Source: Trametes villosa | Lineage: Eukaryota > Basidiomycota > Agaricomycetes > Polyporales > Polyporaceae | Reading direction: 5' to 3' | DNA: 64,000 nucleotides | Assembly: GCA_002964805.2 (NCBI GenBank) | Contig: PUDQ02000034.1 | Coordinates: 186,001-250,000 of the forward strand | Shown here: positions 21,020 through 33,457 of the stretch, one piece after another | Position numbering within the stretch: position 1 is the first letter of the stretch | How the letters are laid out: the number at the start of each line of letters is the position of its first letter | Program-made: the position numbers and the translations under genes | The notes under the pieces: model-generated | What the model was told of the DNA's origin: nothing | Database searches by the model: none | The model's input: only the letters and a program-made list of their open reading frames with translations

Positions 21020-24000
21020 ACCCGAGGCTACCAACACCGCCACACGAACGGCGTACAGTCGTTAGTCACGTCGGACGAATGTGAGTCGATCAAGCATTTT
21101 ATGTCCGGAAGACACGTATTGACGAGGAAGATATTGTTAGCGATGTGAAGGGCATTACTAGCGACCATAATGATTACCCTGCTATGGACGGGATCAGTCC
21201 AATGGAATGGCCGCGCATCAACCCTGAGTGTATGCGCCTTGCCGCGATACGTTGTAGTGTACGTAAGTCGTAAGCTCATGCTGTCTTGTTGTGTTCAGTG
21301 CTCGCTGAATGTGGGACTTGGCGGCAGCCTCTACATGCCACAAATGCTTGCTCTCGCCGCGATTCGACTTGGCCACAGTCACATGAGTCTCCAGGTCTAC
21401 TTTGTGCATGTGAAGCCCAAGAGGTGTCAAGACGCCGCTGGGGCCACTCCATCCATGGAATGCCCAGGGGCGGCCGTCGATCAGCGTTGCGTATTGCACT
21501 CGTGCGCCGTGAGACACTGCCGTTGGCAAGCTCGCGAGCACATGGAATCTCCCGTCACCTATGGTCTGCAAACTCCAAGGTGACACGGCCCACGGCACGC
21601 TTGACGTCCTGCGTCAGACAAGCGTCCGTATGAACGGCCGCTCCGCTGCTTGACTTCGGCAGTCCATCGCTGTACGCCACTGCTGCCGGAACAGTGCGCT
21701 ACTCCAGACATGGCCTACTGCGCCCTTTCGTTCGGCATATCGGCGACGTTATTTGCCCGCTAAATCTTAGTGTATCGGACGAACGTCGATCTACTGTGTC
21801 CCCTCGTCGACATGTCGCCGGCACTGTTCACTCGCTAAATCTTAGCGAATTGGTATATCGCCGATACTTGCAGTATGCCATGCGTTGCTCCCGCTTCTGC
21901 TTCTTCGCAGTGATGTTTTCGGGAGGTTACCCGCTCCACCAACGTGCAAGCGTGCAAACGAGTATATCGGCGGTCTTGGTGCGTCATTTCCGGCGGTTTG
22001 TTCATCAAAAAGCTTGACACTTGTCCGCCGCAGTACGCTTTAGTACAACAGAGCGCGTCTCCCAGCCACACTAGTGCGTCGCGGTCCCGAACTTCATATC
22101 GGCCTCCCGCCGTGGTGCACAGCGGCACCGTTGTTCGCCTCCGAGGAAGAGCTTCTGGGCCGTCAGTCTTATTGAAGGCCTGTCGCTGTCGCTGTCACAG
22201 GGATTGCCGTACAACCTTGAAGGCAGCTACGCCGGGCGCATCAACCCGCAGGACACCGGGCGCCAGGACGGCCAGCACAACGTCGGCGTAGGCCGCGCAG
22301 CGTCCGGTTCGGATCACAGGTATTCGTCCACCGTGCATACTAACGCTCGCCTCGCCCTTGTCATTCTATGTTCTTAGGACCAAAAGGCAGCTACTGCGAA
22401 GTTGAGATGTCCATCTCGCGCTAGAGCCCATCATACTCGCACGCAAGCCGAGCCTTCGCCCGATACGCCTCCAGGGCTCCATGGAGAGGGACGACTGCGG
22501 CACCGTCCATATTCGTACCACGCAAGGTTTATGGACGGAGACGGTAAGCACCTCTGCTGCTGCGCTGCGTTGTATTCTTCAACGAGCCGACACTCGCGCT
22601 CCGCTGGCATGTGCTGACTAGACGGCACAGATACGCATGGTCCCCCCTCCCGCGCGCCCAACGATCCGGGCGTGCTTCCGCGAGCCGAAGTGTGGGGCGC
22701 GTGCTGCCCGGCGTTGTGCCCCCTTCGTCTTCGCACGTTCATTTCCACAATCCGAGAAGCCACAGACGGAAGCCGCAGCGTCCGCGGACGACCCGGGCTC
22801 CCCAGAACCCCAGCACCGTTGATGCGCCGTCGTCATGCATCGGCGTCCGGCGCAACGTTGGACGCACCGCCGCGGCGCATTTGTTCTGCGGTCTTGGGCG
22901 GACGCATGGACGCTGCCAGCGCACGCTCGCTTGGCGGCGCGCGAGCGAGTCCCGACCGCAGTGCTCATTCATGTCCGCCTCGAGGCGCACCGGTTGCGTG
23001 CGTGGCGCACCAGCGTACCGCCACATATGCGAGTGCAGCCCGCCATCCGCCCCCCGGCCGCCTCAGCCTGAATCTGATCCCATTCATTGCGGTCCAGAGC
23101 GTCAGGAAAGGGGCGCACACGTCCCGGGCCGTTCATGAGGCGCAGAGGCGTAAACGATCAGTCCGCGCGTACAGCAGGTGAGTCTCAGTTCGCAGTCGGT
23201 GCCCATCCCCTGCTCAGGACGCCCAGCTGGAGGCGTGCGCGGAGGCTTATCGAATGCTACTCCTGCGTACACGGATTAGCCTGCGCCCCCGGATCCCCCA
23301 TCTCGGGCTGCAGGTGCGAGCAGGCGCACCACGGTACGGTCATCAGCTCCGGACACGTGTAGGCAGGCCACGTTGCGGCGGGGCGTGGTCGGCGGGAAAG
23401 GCAGGTGGGAGGCGGGCTCTGCAAACTGGAGCCTCCTCGTTGGAGATCCCGGGACTCGCGCGGCGCGTGCGGGGGTGGGACCCTACGGGAAAGGCAGGGG
23501 AACTGACGCTGCTGCAGAAGCGTCGCTCGGCCGGCTCATCCGGACGCGCTATCGGGATCCATCGCACAGGCCAGCCGCGCGGGGCTGGCTCTCTGCGATG
23601 AGAAGGCGCGAAGACGAAAACAAGCGAGGCCGGGCGTGGCGTCATGTGCGATAGGCAGAAGGCGTCCTGCTCCGACCTCCCGTCCCGCTGGGAACACCCT
23701 GGCAGCGGGGCGATCTGGATTGTGGGTTCCCCCGCACGTTCCACTTGTCGCATGCGGCTTAGTGCTCCGCGGGCACCGTCGCGCCTTCGCAGCCAACAAG
23801 GTTGCCTGGATGTGGTGGCGGTTCCCCAGGGCCTCCTACCCTCCGGTGCGTCTTCGGCGGGTTGGGAAGCAGCCCGTTCTGATATCGCTGCAGGGGGGCC
23901 ATTTACTCAGTACGCCCTACTCCGCTCGACAACGCACACCACCAGCACACAAAAAATCCCGAGCGCGGTCACGCGGGCACGGCGCGCACGAACGGATTCT

Positions 24001-25528
24001 CCGCATCGCTCGGGTACGCGGGCGAGCACGTCAGTCCGCCGTGAGCTTCCTGGGCTGGCCGCTACTTCGCAGGCAGCCCGCGTCATGATATGATAGGAAC
24101 GGGTCTTTCCTGGCAGCGACAGCGGCTGGGCGCGCACCCACGCCCTGTCGTGGAGCGTTCGCCGTCTAGGGCGATGGGCGCACCTTGCTGGGCGTCGGCG
24201 TCGCGAGCTGGAAGACGGCGACGCCTTGTATGTGCACAGGCAGGGAGCGTGGAGGGCGCGCCGGCCTGACAAGGGAACCTGGAAGGGCGGCAGGCGTCTG
24301 CGTTCATTCAGGGAGAGTTTGCGTTTGGAATTGGCGCGCGGGTACCTGCTGCTTCGTCTACGGCCGACCAGCCGTGATTGGCATGAGGTAAATCGCTCAC
24401 AGGGTGGGATTGATGACCCTGTAGGGTGCGGATTCAGTCTACCGGAGGACGGAGGTGAGCGGAAGGCCTGCCTCGAGTACAGTCAAGCATCAGAGCGAAA
24501 TCAGCCTCTGAGTCCTCGCTCACGTCCTGATGTGTGGGCGCCATAATTTGTTGATTTCTGGGCGCTTGAAGCTGATCAGGATCTCCAAATAGTCCCGCGC
24601 TTCGAGTCTCACAGACAGCCAGAAGACGGCCGGGCGCAGCGGCTGCAGTCGGCGGCATGGAAGGAAGGCGTTGTGTCGCTGCTGCGAAAAAGGGTCCGCC
24701 CGCTGCTCCTCGTTCTTGGACGAGCATGGGCGGGCAGCCACCATCGCCCGATGATCCAGGCCAGCACGACAATTGATGATCGAGGAGGCCCGTGGCGATT
24801 TGTTTCCGCCTGTCTGATCTCGCCGTCGGCGTAGTCAATCGGCATCCCAGATGTGGCGTTATACTACGCCGAGCGTCGTCCCTGGCCGCCGCGGCGGGAC
24901 CGACAGCGACGAGGGGCGCCGATGAATGACAACACTCAACCTACAAGGCAGCTTGTGCTCGTCCGAACGGGCTCGGGCGGATGGAATGGATCGCCATCGC
25001 TACCAGGAGCACGCCCCCAGGCGCGCATGCGTGCTTGGGAATGCGCTCCAGAACAATGCCTGCTTGAATCAGAATAGCGGCAGACGCACCGAGCGCTGGT
25101 CCCACCCCCCTCGTCATGCGCGATCCCCATCCCGATCCCCCTGCCCGACGCTGCGCCCTCCCCGCCCCCGCCGCTCTCGGGCTCACGGATCGCGGGTCGC
25201 AAGCCGCGCGCGGGGCGCTCGACGTCCGCGCCCGGTGCGCTGGCCGCCTCCCACCGTTGACGTGGGCGGGGCAGGGAAACGTAATGGGGAAGGATAATCA
25301 GCCGGGCGGGCGGTTAGGCGAAGCGACCGTGACCTGGCTGGATCGAGGGTTCCCCTGCCCCGGGCGGGGACTGCCTTGCTGAGCAGGAGGCTTATCGGAC
25401 AAGAAATGCGCTGGAGGTTAGCGAGATTACTCGAGTCCGCCGATTTGGGTAAGCGAGCACTGACCATTAACGCCTCGATTTCGGAGTTGGCAATGGGGGT
25501 GCGTTCACACCCCCGTGCTCCCGCTCGC
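21020..25528. other. 4.5-kb gene-poor interval
   Basis: No protein family was recognised on either strand. Open frames between 22.4 and 25.4 kb are numerous but overlap one another and follow GC content. The only structured item seen is the inverted pair of palindromic motifs at 21733-21867. The interval could hold a non-coding transcript or decayed mobile DNA. Confidence 0.45.
21733..21867. repeat. Paired palindromic motif in inverted arrangement
   Basis: CGCTAAATCTTAG occurs at about 21758-21770 and 21833-21845. Each contains the hyphenated palindrome CTAA-N3-TTAG. Outside them, ATATCGGCGA (about 21736) and ATATCGCCGAT (about 21855) face each other as inverted repeats. The 135-bp unit could be a miniature element or a paired protein-binding site. 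Confidence 0.45.
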
Positions 25529-25533
25529 TATAA
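25529..25533 (+). promoter_or_regulatory. TATA box of the HMG-box gene
   Basis: TATAA sits about 260 bp upstream of the HMG-box ATG, followed by a pyrimidine-rich leader. Position and composition suit a core promoter; the transcription start is not known. Confidence 0.4.
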
Positions 25534-25790
25534 GACGTATGTAAGCTCCCACCAATTCTCCATTTGCGACACCCCTCCTCCTCCATCACGCCCCGGCTCT
25601 CGAGTCACCCGTCCCCTCTGCGTCCGCTGTGCATCCCTGGACATCTGCCGCATTCGGTCTCCCTGCCTGCAATGCCTGCTGAACGTCTTCGCCCTTCGAA
25701 GCGCTGCACAGCGCCCGGTGAGCACCCACATGTAGATCGGCCACGCACCGGTGTGACTGATAGCGGCCCGTGCCAGATGCGCGACTGACC

Positions 25791-27288
25791 ATGGACGTCT
25801 CCGTCAAGATCGAGTCCATGTCCCACAGCATCGCCTTCGCGCCGAACGTCACGCCCGGGACCTACAACGACCCTCCTACCCCAGCCGACGCCTCCGCAGA
25901 GTTCCTCCTCTTCCCCGCGAACGACGACGGCGCCGCCGCCGCCCGCCGCGCCGTGCACGCGAAGAAGAAGCCCGAGAACCACATCCCCCGCCCGCCGAAC
26001 GCGTTCATCCTCTTCCGCTCGTCCTTTATCAAAAACCAGCACGTCTCGTCCGAGGTCGAGACGAACCACAGCACGCTGTCGAAGATCATCGGACTCACCT
26101 GGCAGAACCTCCCGCACGAGGAGCGCCAGTTCTGGCACTCCAAAGCCAAGGCCGCGCTCGAGGAGCACAAGCGCAAGTTCCCCCAGTACGCGTTCCGGCC
26201 CCTGCACACGAAGGGGAAGGCGCCGGCGGAGAAGCGCAAGGTGCGCGAGGTCGAACCCAAGGACCTCAAGCGTTGCGCGAAGATCGCCGAGCTGCTCGTC
26301 GAGGGCAAGAAGGGGCGCGAGCTCGACCAGGCCATCCAGGAGTTCGACCGCAACCACGTTCCCGAGATCGTGACCCGCTTCGAGGCACCGATCACGGCGC
26401 GCCACTACCGACGCTCGTCGTCCGCGCCGGCGCCTGACACCGAGCGCTCCACCGCCAACTCCTTCCTCAGTCCGGAGCCGTCGACGCCGTCGAAGCGCAA
26501 GGCGAAGCGGTCTTCGAGCTCCCAGCCCGAGGCCCCGCGCGAACCCTCCCACCAGTGCGCCACACCGTCGCCGTCGCCGTCAGAAGCGGATACGGAGAGC
26601 GATTGGTACAGCTCACCTTCGTCGCCATACATCCCCACTACTCCTTCCTACCCGCTCCCTCCCACCAACCCCTCATTTGTGAGTACTGCTCGTCTGTCTT
26701 CTCGTCGGTGGCGTACTGATAAACCTGCAGGATGATTTCAACACATTCTCTTTCGACAACGCCGCGACCTCCGCGATGCCGCAGTATCAGCCCTGCGATC
26801 CCCTCGACCACCAGCAAGGGATGTACCAGGCGTATCAGCCGGACTCCCAGGAGTCCTGCCTCCCCGAGCCGCAGGTATACGATCCCGGCTGCCTCACCAT
26901 CGACACCTCCTTCATGGACAACTGCAACTGGACGGCGTCGTCGTCCCCGCTCTCGAGCATGCCGGGCACGCCGCAGACGTACTCCGCGCTCCACGGACCG
27001 TGCGATCCCATGTCGGTGATGGACAACTACCTCCCCCAGCTGCACGACGGGTACGATCCGTCCCCGGAGTTCTTACCTCAGCAGCAGCAGCACCTCTACG
27101 CCCCCGCTGGCATGCCGGCGTACTGCGCGCCCGCGGGCGTCGAGATGTCGTACGGGGCCCAGGGCTTCGGAGCCCCGGCCAAGCACGACGACTTCTCGAC
27201 GTACTACGGGCGTCCGGCAGTCGAACCCGTGGACGCCGCCGCATTCGCCCCGGCATACATGGCATCCGTACCCACGTACGCGATGTAG
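25791..27288 (+). CDS. HMG-box transcription factor (MATA_HMG/Rox1-like)
   Basis: Exons 25791-26678 and 26731-27288 give 481 aa; the intron is 52 nt with a GTGAGT donor. One HMG box occupies about residues 66-135 with the expected landmarks: IPRPPNAFILFR at the start, the Asn/Ser/Leu core in NHSTLSKIIGLTW, and ERQFWHSKAKAALEEHKRKFPQY. This is the sequence-specific MATA/Rox1 type found in fungal mating, pheromone-response and hypoxia regulators. Behind it is a basic, Lys-rich stretch, then a Ser/Pro-rich region. The second exon is rich in Pro/Tyr/Gln/Met, like an activation domain. No homeodomain or pheromone gene lies nearby, so a mating-type role is not supported by context. The ATG follows a stop in the leader in another frame, and no earlier in-frame ATG exists. 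Confidence 0.82.
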
Positions 27289-30200
27289 AACGCTTCCCGC
27301 GCGTCCATCTTTTCACTCACCGCTCGTTATTTTCTTTATTGCTTATCTCGCTGTTGTCGTTGTCCTCCTCTGTCTGGTCCTGGTCTCCTCTCGCATCCCG
27401 GCCCGCCCAAGGTGAGGTCCGCTGTAACTGTATCATTAACCCGGCGACGCGCCGCACTGTATCCATTATTTGTCCCGCCCCAGAGGGGCGGGGAGCGCTG
27501 TGGGTGGTCGTCAGTATCCGCAGGACCCTTGTCTATTCCGGCGCACGCCCACGTACTCTGCTAGGTTATTTCCGCGTCCCGGCTCTTTATTTTGTAAATA
27601 CTTTCCTCTTCCGATGGAATAGACACGTTCCCGTGGCCGCACCCGCGAGCTTCCGTCGCCAGAATGCGCGCGCGCCCTATTCTGGGGCCGCGAGCATGCG
27701 GTCGGAAGCCCGATGGACGTAACCCTGCGCGCGATTGGTTCCTGGCGCGCCGAGAGCGGACGGGGGCTGCTTGATTGAGGGCCACGGGGCACACGTCTTC
27801 CGGGCGAGAGCCGGAGAAGCCCATCACGCCCGCGGTGCGCCCTGCCTGCGGGTGATTTCGATGATTGGCCTAATGGGTAAGGTTAGGATTTATGTCAGCA
27901 GCGCGCGCGCGCGCGGAGGGGCGCACGACATACGTTCCATCAGCACCCCGCGTCAGCCGACGCGCAGAGTACAAGGCGTGTGCGTGCGCGCCAGGCCCCG
28001 CCGTGCGGGTGCCCAGCCGGTCAGTCGCCAGGGAGTGTTCGCGGAGTGTATGTTGACGGAGATGAGGGCGTGCGCGAGAGTGGGGCGCAATATCGATAGC
28101 GCATGGCGCCGCCTTGTATTCCGCCCGGCGCGCGGTGCGGCCATAGAGAGCAGCGACAGACATATAGGCTCCGAGCGCGACGTTCCATGCATCGCTGGAC
28201 CCTTGATAGACCCAGGAGACGTCGAGCTGAACGCCGGTGGGAAGGGAGGCGTCAATTAAGGCCCCTTCGGCTTCGGCGAACGGAAGGGCGCGTAGGCGGG
28301 ATCCCATCCATTAGGTAGATTACGGAGGACACGGGGAACAGTACCGACGCTCGATCTGGGGTACAGACAGAAGCGTTAGTATCACATGGAGGATATGAGG
28401 GGTCTCAGAACGGCGCGGATGGGCAACGTACTCACCGAGGCTTCGCTCACTGAGACTGATGGAGGGCTCGCGCAGGCGTACCCCGCCTGCGGTCCTTGCC
28501 CGACCTAAGGTTCGCCCCACAGCATCTGTGCTCGAATCAGAGCATGGAGCCAGCCCTTCTGTACACCGGGATTGGGCCAAACCGGCCGCCTGCAAACCTA
28601 GATACGTCAGCGCCAGCGGTGGATAGCGAACTCACCTCTCGTCTGGAAGGCGGGGCAGTACAACCGATCGAGACACGTCGCACAAGCAGGCTAGACCAGG
28701 GTCCGCGGGAGCGCAGGCCAGCCAACGCGCACCAAGCCATCTTGAGCTGGATGATATTTGTTCCAAATGCAGGCGGCGTGCGCGGGAAAGCGGCGGCAGA
28801 TAGAAGCACCTCTGGCGAGCCGGACCGCAGCGACAGCCACCGTCAACGCCATCCCGCCACCAAGTTGCCCAGCGGTTCCAGCAGTCACAGAGTACTAGAA
28901 GGCGTCCGAAAGGCGGTGAAGCATAGGTGCGCTCGGCGTGCCATTGAAGGCCGGTATCGCGGGAGGGCAGGGTGAGGTTATGCCCCCAGCGCGTTTGAAT
29001 TTGTTTATAACCAAGGGGGTAGGACCGCCCACGCTAAGGTCTCCGCCTTGCAATCACCTCGGGCGCGAGCTAAATGGCAACGAGGTGGTCGCAAGGAAGG
29101 GAACGAGGTGGCTTGTGGGCGCAAACGCGCCCAGAGAGGCTGTGTCTCGAGCGCTCAGGCGCCTGGTATATGCGCTTGTCTCTTGCCGCTAGTTCGTGAA
29201 TATCGACCCCTCGAGCCGGTCGAAAGCTTCATGTATAGTGGTCTTGGTGATTGTACTAGACGAGAGCCCCACGCGTGGTTCCAAAGAGGTGCTCGTCAGC
29301 CCGCAACCACAACTTCAGTGATGTGCTCACCCTGATTGAGCCGACTGAGCGGGTAGCACAAACAACGCCATCCGTATGGAGCCGGCCGGCTCCTGAGCGG
29401 ATTCGGACCCGCAGCCGAGCACGCCCACATATGAGTGAGACTTGGATTGAGAGCAGCGCTCGCTTGTCTTCGGACAGTCCAGCACCACAGAGGGAGAGCC
29501 ACCAGATCAACAGCACAGAGACAAACCAGCATCAGAGGGCATGGAGGGCGAAGGCAGAGCTAGACGTATGGCGAGAGGCGTGGGGAGTGCCAGGGTGAGG
29601 GAGTATATGTAGCAGCGTCAAGAGCGCGCGCTTCTGGGTGTCTGGCGGCAACGAGGGGGAGAACGAGGCGAGGAGCATCGGCCATGAGGCTTGCCATGCC
29701 TCGAGGGGACGCTCGAGAATAGCGTGTGGGTTCTCAGTGCCAGGTCAGACCTTCCTAACTCGGTGCTGGTGGCGCGAGGGAGCAGCGATGATAGAGGGGT
29801 GAGAATGCGGTCGTGCAGGATGCGCGCAGCTGCGCAGCAACGAGGCCTTGTCTCTTCGGTTTGAACAGCACAGGCTAGAGGCAAAGGTGTCAGCGGACTG
29901 GCGGGTGCGACGATGTATCACTCGAACCTTGACCACGCGTTGGCTATGATGGATCGTGGATGTCACAGCTGTCAGCTCAGCTGCACGACGGGGGAAACTG
30001 GGGGTAGGTTCAGTTCCAACGTAGGAAAGTATGAGGTAGGGACAAGTACGATAGCTAAGCATCCGTCACTTGCCCGCATGCAGTCCAGAGCCTCACATGG
30101 GAGAATGAGTGGGTCAGCCTGCGCGTGTTGCATTCGCAGCTGCATTACAGGTTTCTACCAGTGGCATGCGGAAGAGAATGGGGGGTGATAGTGCACATCG

Positions 30201-32164
30201 TGGTCGGGTGTCTTGTACCCAGCGATGCGCGATGTCGGCTTGCAGCCTGCAGGCCAATGTAAATGCTCGATAATTGTCCCGAGAAAATGACACTCACTGG
30301 CACAAGAACATTCGGATGTACACTATGTCACAACACAGAGTCGCCCTTCCAGCGACCTCATCGCTTTATGCGGTCTTGCACATTAGCACAGAAATGCAGT
30401 GCTACCCGGGGAACGACCGCAATCGGTTTTGCAGTTGTATCCGTACTACGACATCCATGTATGCGCATGGAAAAGTCTTCATGGAAAAAAGGTGTCAGAT
30501 GTTCGCGGGATGTCGGACGTAGCATAGCTTTGGTGGACGTCGCTCAGGATAGCGTTCCTTCACGGCCTGTCGAGTAAGGACGCGTTACCGCAGTATCGCA
30601 CAAGCTCTCGAGCATGGCAACCATTGACCCCAGCAGCAGCGCATCTCCCTGTCCAGTTACACAGCTGAGTTGGAGCGTATGCAAGCCAAAGAGAAACTGA
30701 GGGGAAGCAGTGGAGGCCGACGACGAGAGAAAGGAAAGGAGGAGAGGATGGCAGCCAGGAACGCGTCCGACGCGCTGTGGCTGAGTGGCACACTGCGCGT
30801 CAATGTCGCATGGCGGCCCGACATCTTCCACGTGGGGATAGCACAGCCACACAGTCGCACTCGCTGTCTCGATTAGGTTTCCTGCAGTACCAGCTGCCTG
30901 CATTTGAAGCGATGATAGACATTCCAGAATGCGCGACGAAAAGAATGTCTTCGCCCGATTTGAAGAGGCTTGTGTTGGCAAAGGAACGTCCAGGGGGACA
31001 GTCAGAGCGCCGTGAGCGGTAAGCGCCCGTCGGACCTCACCATTTGCTTCCTGCCGGACATCTCTCCAAGACATGGACGCCTATGAGACCATGTAGGTCC
31101 ATATATGCCGGCCAGGGGCTTGTACAACAAGTCGTTGACAGGGATCTGACATGGGGATCGTGTGAGATGCATTCCGACCCAGGAGATCGCGATCAGCATA
31201 ACAAGACCTTTGTGCCACTCGGCGACCCAGGAAGCGGATGTGCCACCCGGCAACCACACTGTATCTTTTCCTGTGGGGCCCCGGCCTCCCTCGTCCAATG
31301 GCGCGTTTTCCGAGTCCCCCGACGGCGGCTGGCGGGCAGGGGGCGGCGGCGGGGCTGACGGGTCGATCGCGATCCAGAGTGATCGAATGGTGATTGCTCC
31401 TTGGAGGGCAATGGAGGGCGGGGGGCGGGGCGGGCGTGTGAGTCCCCCATTGAATGTATCAAATCTACGTTGCGCTGCTGACGCAAAGCACCGTAATATA
31501 TTCGTGCGCGGCGGAACGTGTAACAGCTAGTTACAGCCGTATGTGCTGAGTTGAACAGCTTGCGAATACAGCCCTGCCCCTGAAGAAGGCAAAAGGTCGT
31601 CAGCTAGAGCGTAGTAGCTATATCGTATGACATAGGGCTTACCTGCGCTGCATGCTGAAACCGACGAAAAACGAGGCGAGGCTGCATTAAGCGAGCTGCA
31701 TGAACACCGAGTCGCCCTGAAATAAAGCTGCGGCGAGGGTCCACACGGCGAGGTCATCAGCTCCGAACTCCCAAGCTTGTAGAAGGATGTATTTGGGTTC
31801 AACGAGGCGATATACCGCAACGAATAGATTAGGATGAAAGTCTCATTCCAGGGCCCAATGAATGGCGGAGCGGGCAAAGGGCGTGCTGGCGTCTATGCTC
31901 GGATCCGGCTGTCGATGCCGCGGCCCGTCGGACTCGGCCCAATGTGCGAGGCGTCGCGTTCGAATCCCACTGAAGCCTTCCTTTCTGCTCCGTCCGGACA
32001 AATAGCGATAGAGCCTGCCCATTTATTTACACCGCGAAGCTAACCGCAGAGATGCTCAAAGACGTAGATGGCGTACATGTTTGAATTAGTTATGGCATGT
32101 ACCCTGGAGCGGCTAACCTGTGGGCGCTCCCGCCGTAGGTAACCAGCAGCGCGCGCGGAAGCAA
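27289..32164. other. 4.9-kb gene-poor interval
   Basis: No recognisable protein. A short alternating GC tract lies at about 27900-27915, and a TATA-like GTATATG occurs near 29605 without a convincing gene beside it. The longest frame (30544-31074, minus) has no features of a known family and several alternative frames overlap it. Nothing else is supported. Confidence 0.4.
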
Positions 32165-32419
32165 ATGCCACGTTTCTTTCGTCCGTGCCACCACAAGCTC
32201 CCCCTCGCGAGACTCCTCGGAGAGAACGGCCTGGGGTGGTCTTGCGATGGCCCAGACAGCGCATCAGACTTGCCAGGTGCTCTTGTTGCCGGCTCAATCG
32301 ACCCTTTGCGCGAAGAAAATCAAGGACGACGGTCTCCCGTACTGTCAAAAACACCGCAGGAAATATGCGGTTCATACGAAGCAGTACAAGGATCTGTCCG
32401 CCGAGGCCGAGCGGCTTAA
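32165..32419 (+). other. Upstream overlapping reading frame of copy B
   Basis: Counterpart of the frame upstream of copy A: ATG at 32165, again exactly 82 nt before the main ATG, 84 codons, beginning MPRFFRPCHHKLPLA. The first 50 nt around its start are identical to copy A. Confidence 0.4.
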
Positions 32420-33252
32420 TCCGGGCGAACTGACTTTGAAGGACATTCGAGCCTTGGGCAAAGTAGACGTCCTCAAGGCGATCAAAGCGACGGAGATATA
32501 CCGAACATCCTTGGACGCGGAGATCACGGCGCGCAAGCTTCACCATCTGAGGTACTTCGGACGAGGTACGTAGCGGTCCTTCATAATCTACCGCCTCTAT
32601 CGACTATATATGCAGTCGACGACGGCCATGGCAAATGGCTAGCCCTGCTTGCCAAGAGACAACAGGGGGCATCTACTCAGCTGGACAGACTCAGCATTCG
32701 GCACGCGCAGCTCATGGTGACAGGAAGGGGCTACTTGCGGCCTGCCACTGCCGCATATACAGGACCTGTTGCGACCGCGAGGCCCGTCCTTCGTGTACCC
32801 CGTCAGGAAGCAGACACAGGCGTCAAGATGTTCCTGGTGATTATCCTCCGCTTCGTCCCGTCCTCCAGTCACATTTTAAGCTTGTGTCAACAGCTGCTAT
32901 GTATCGCCGTATGTGCGCTACTGTGGTGGCTCCTGCGTCCCGAGCCCCTGGATCTGGGGGATCCTTTGGACGTGTTCAAAGACGTGATGACATGGCTGGT
33001 TTCGACGATCATCCAGTAAGCCGATGCCAGTATCAAGCATGGTTTTGTTCTCACTCGACCGACTACTGCAGATGCATCTGGCTACTGGTTACCGGCGTTC
33101 TGCGCATGGTCTGGGCGCTGGTGAAAGTTGTCTGGTTTGTGATAACAGGGGGGAACACTGTCGCCACCGCGAGCCATGCTTTGTCGGAAATGCTGGCTGC
33201 AGCTCTCCGAGAGTCGTACGAGTTTGATCGCCCCGCTGTAGGATTTTGGTAG
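32247..33252 (+). CDS. Cys/His N-terminal orphan membrane protein, copy B
   Basis: Exons 32247-32565, 32616-33015 and 33072-33252 give 299 aa. The N-terminal Cys/His pattern (CQV...LCAK...YCQKH), VDDGH across intron 1 and the C-terminal hydrophobic segments (LCIAVCALLWWLL and WLLVTGVLRMVWALVKVVWF) match copy A. Exon 1 is the same length in both (319 nt). Relative to copy A, exon 2 contains about 55 extra codons between the helical region and the first membrane span. These could be a longer unspliced intron (GTGACA donor after an ATG codon, CAACAG acceptor before CTGCTATG) or a real insertion. Function unknown; the orientation is inverted relative to copy A. The protein is probably an integral membrane protein. 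Confidence 0.66.
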
Positions 33253-33354
33253 ATACGTGCTCAAATTGACCTTCCGATCCCAACACTGTGTGCCACATCT
33301 CGAACCAGCGTAACCTTCTTCACCATGTCCTGTAATTTGGTGAGAGGGAAGGCC

Positions 33355-33441
33355 TCCTGCAACCGGCGAAACAGTCCCGAGAGTGATGTACAAGAAATGT
33401 ATCATATAGCACATATACCATCCAACCGGCAGCCGTAACTA
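33355..33441 (-). repeat. 80-bp inverted-copy repeat, copy 2
   Basis: Reverse-complement partner of 13853-13935, differing mainly by transitions. It sits between copy B of the orphan gene and the stop codon of the Vps39-domain gene. Confidence 0.7.
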
Positions 33442-33457
33442 GTGTGTAGCATCACCC

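Noticed and set aside
30544..31074. 176-codon minus-strand frame
   Set aside because: No domain, no clear promoter, and competing frames on both strands; kept out of the gene list.
31950..31970. TTCGAATCCC resembling a tRNA T-loop
   Set aside because: No matching acceptor stem, D-arm or anticodon arm could be found upstream.
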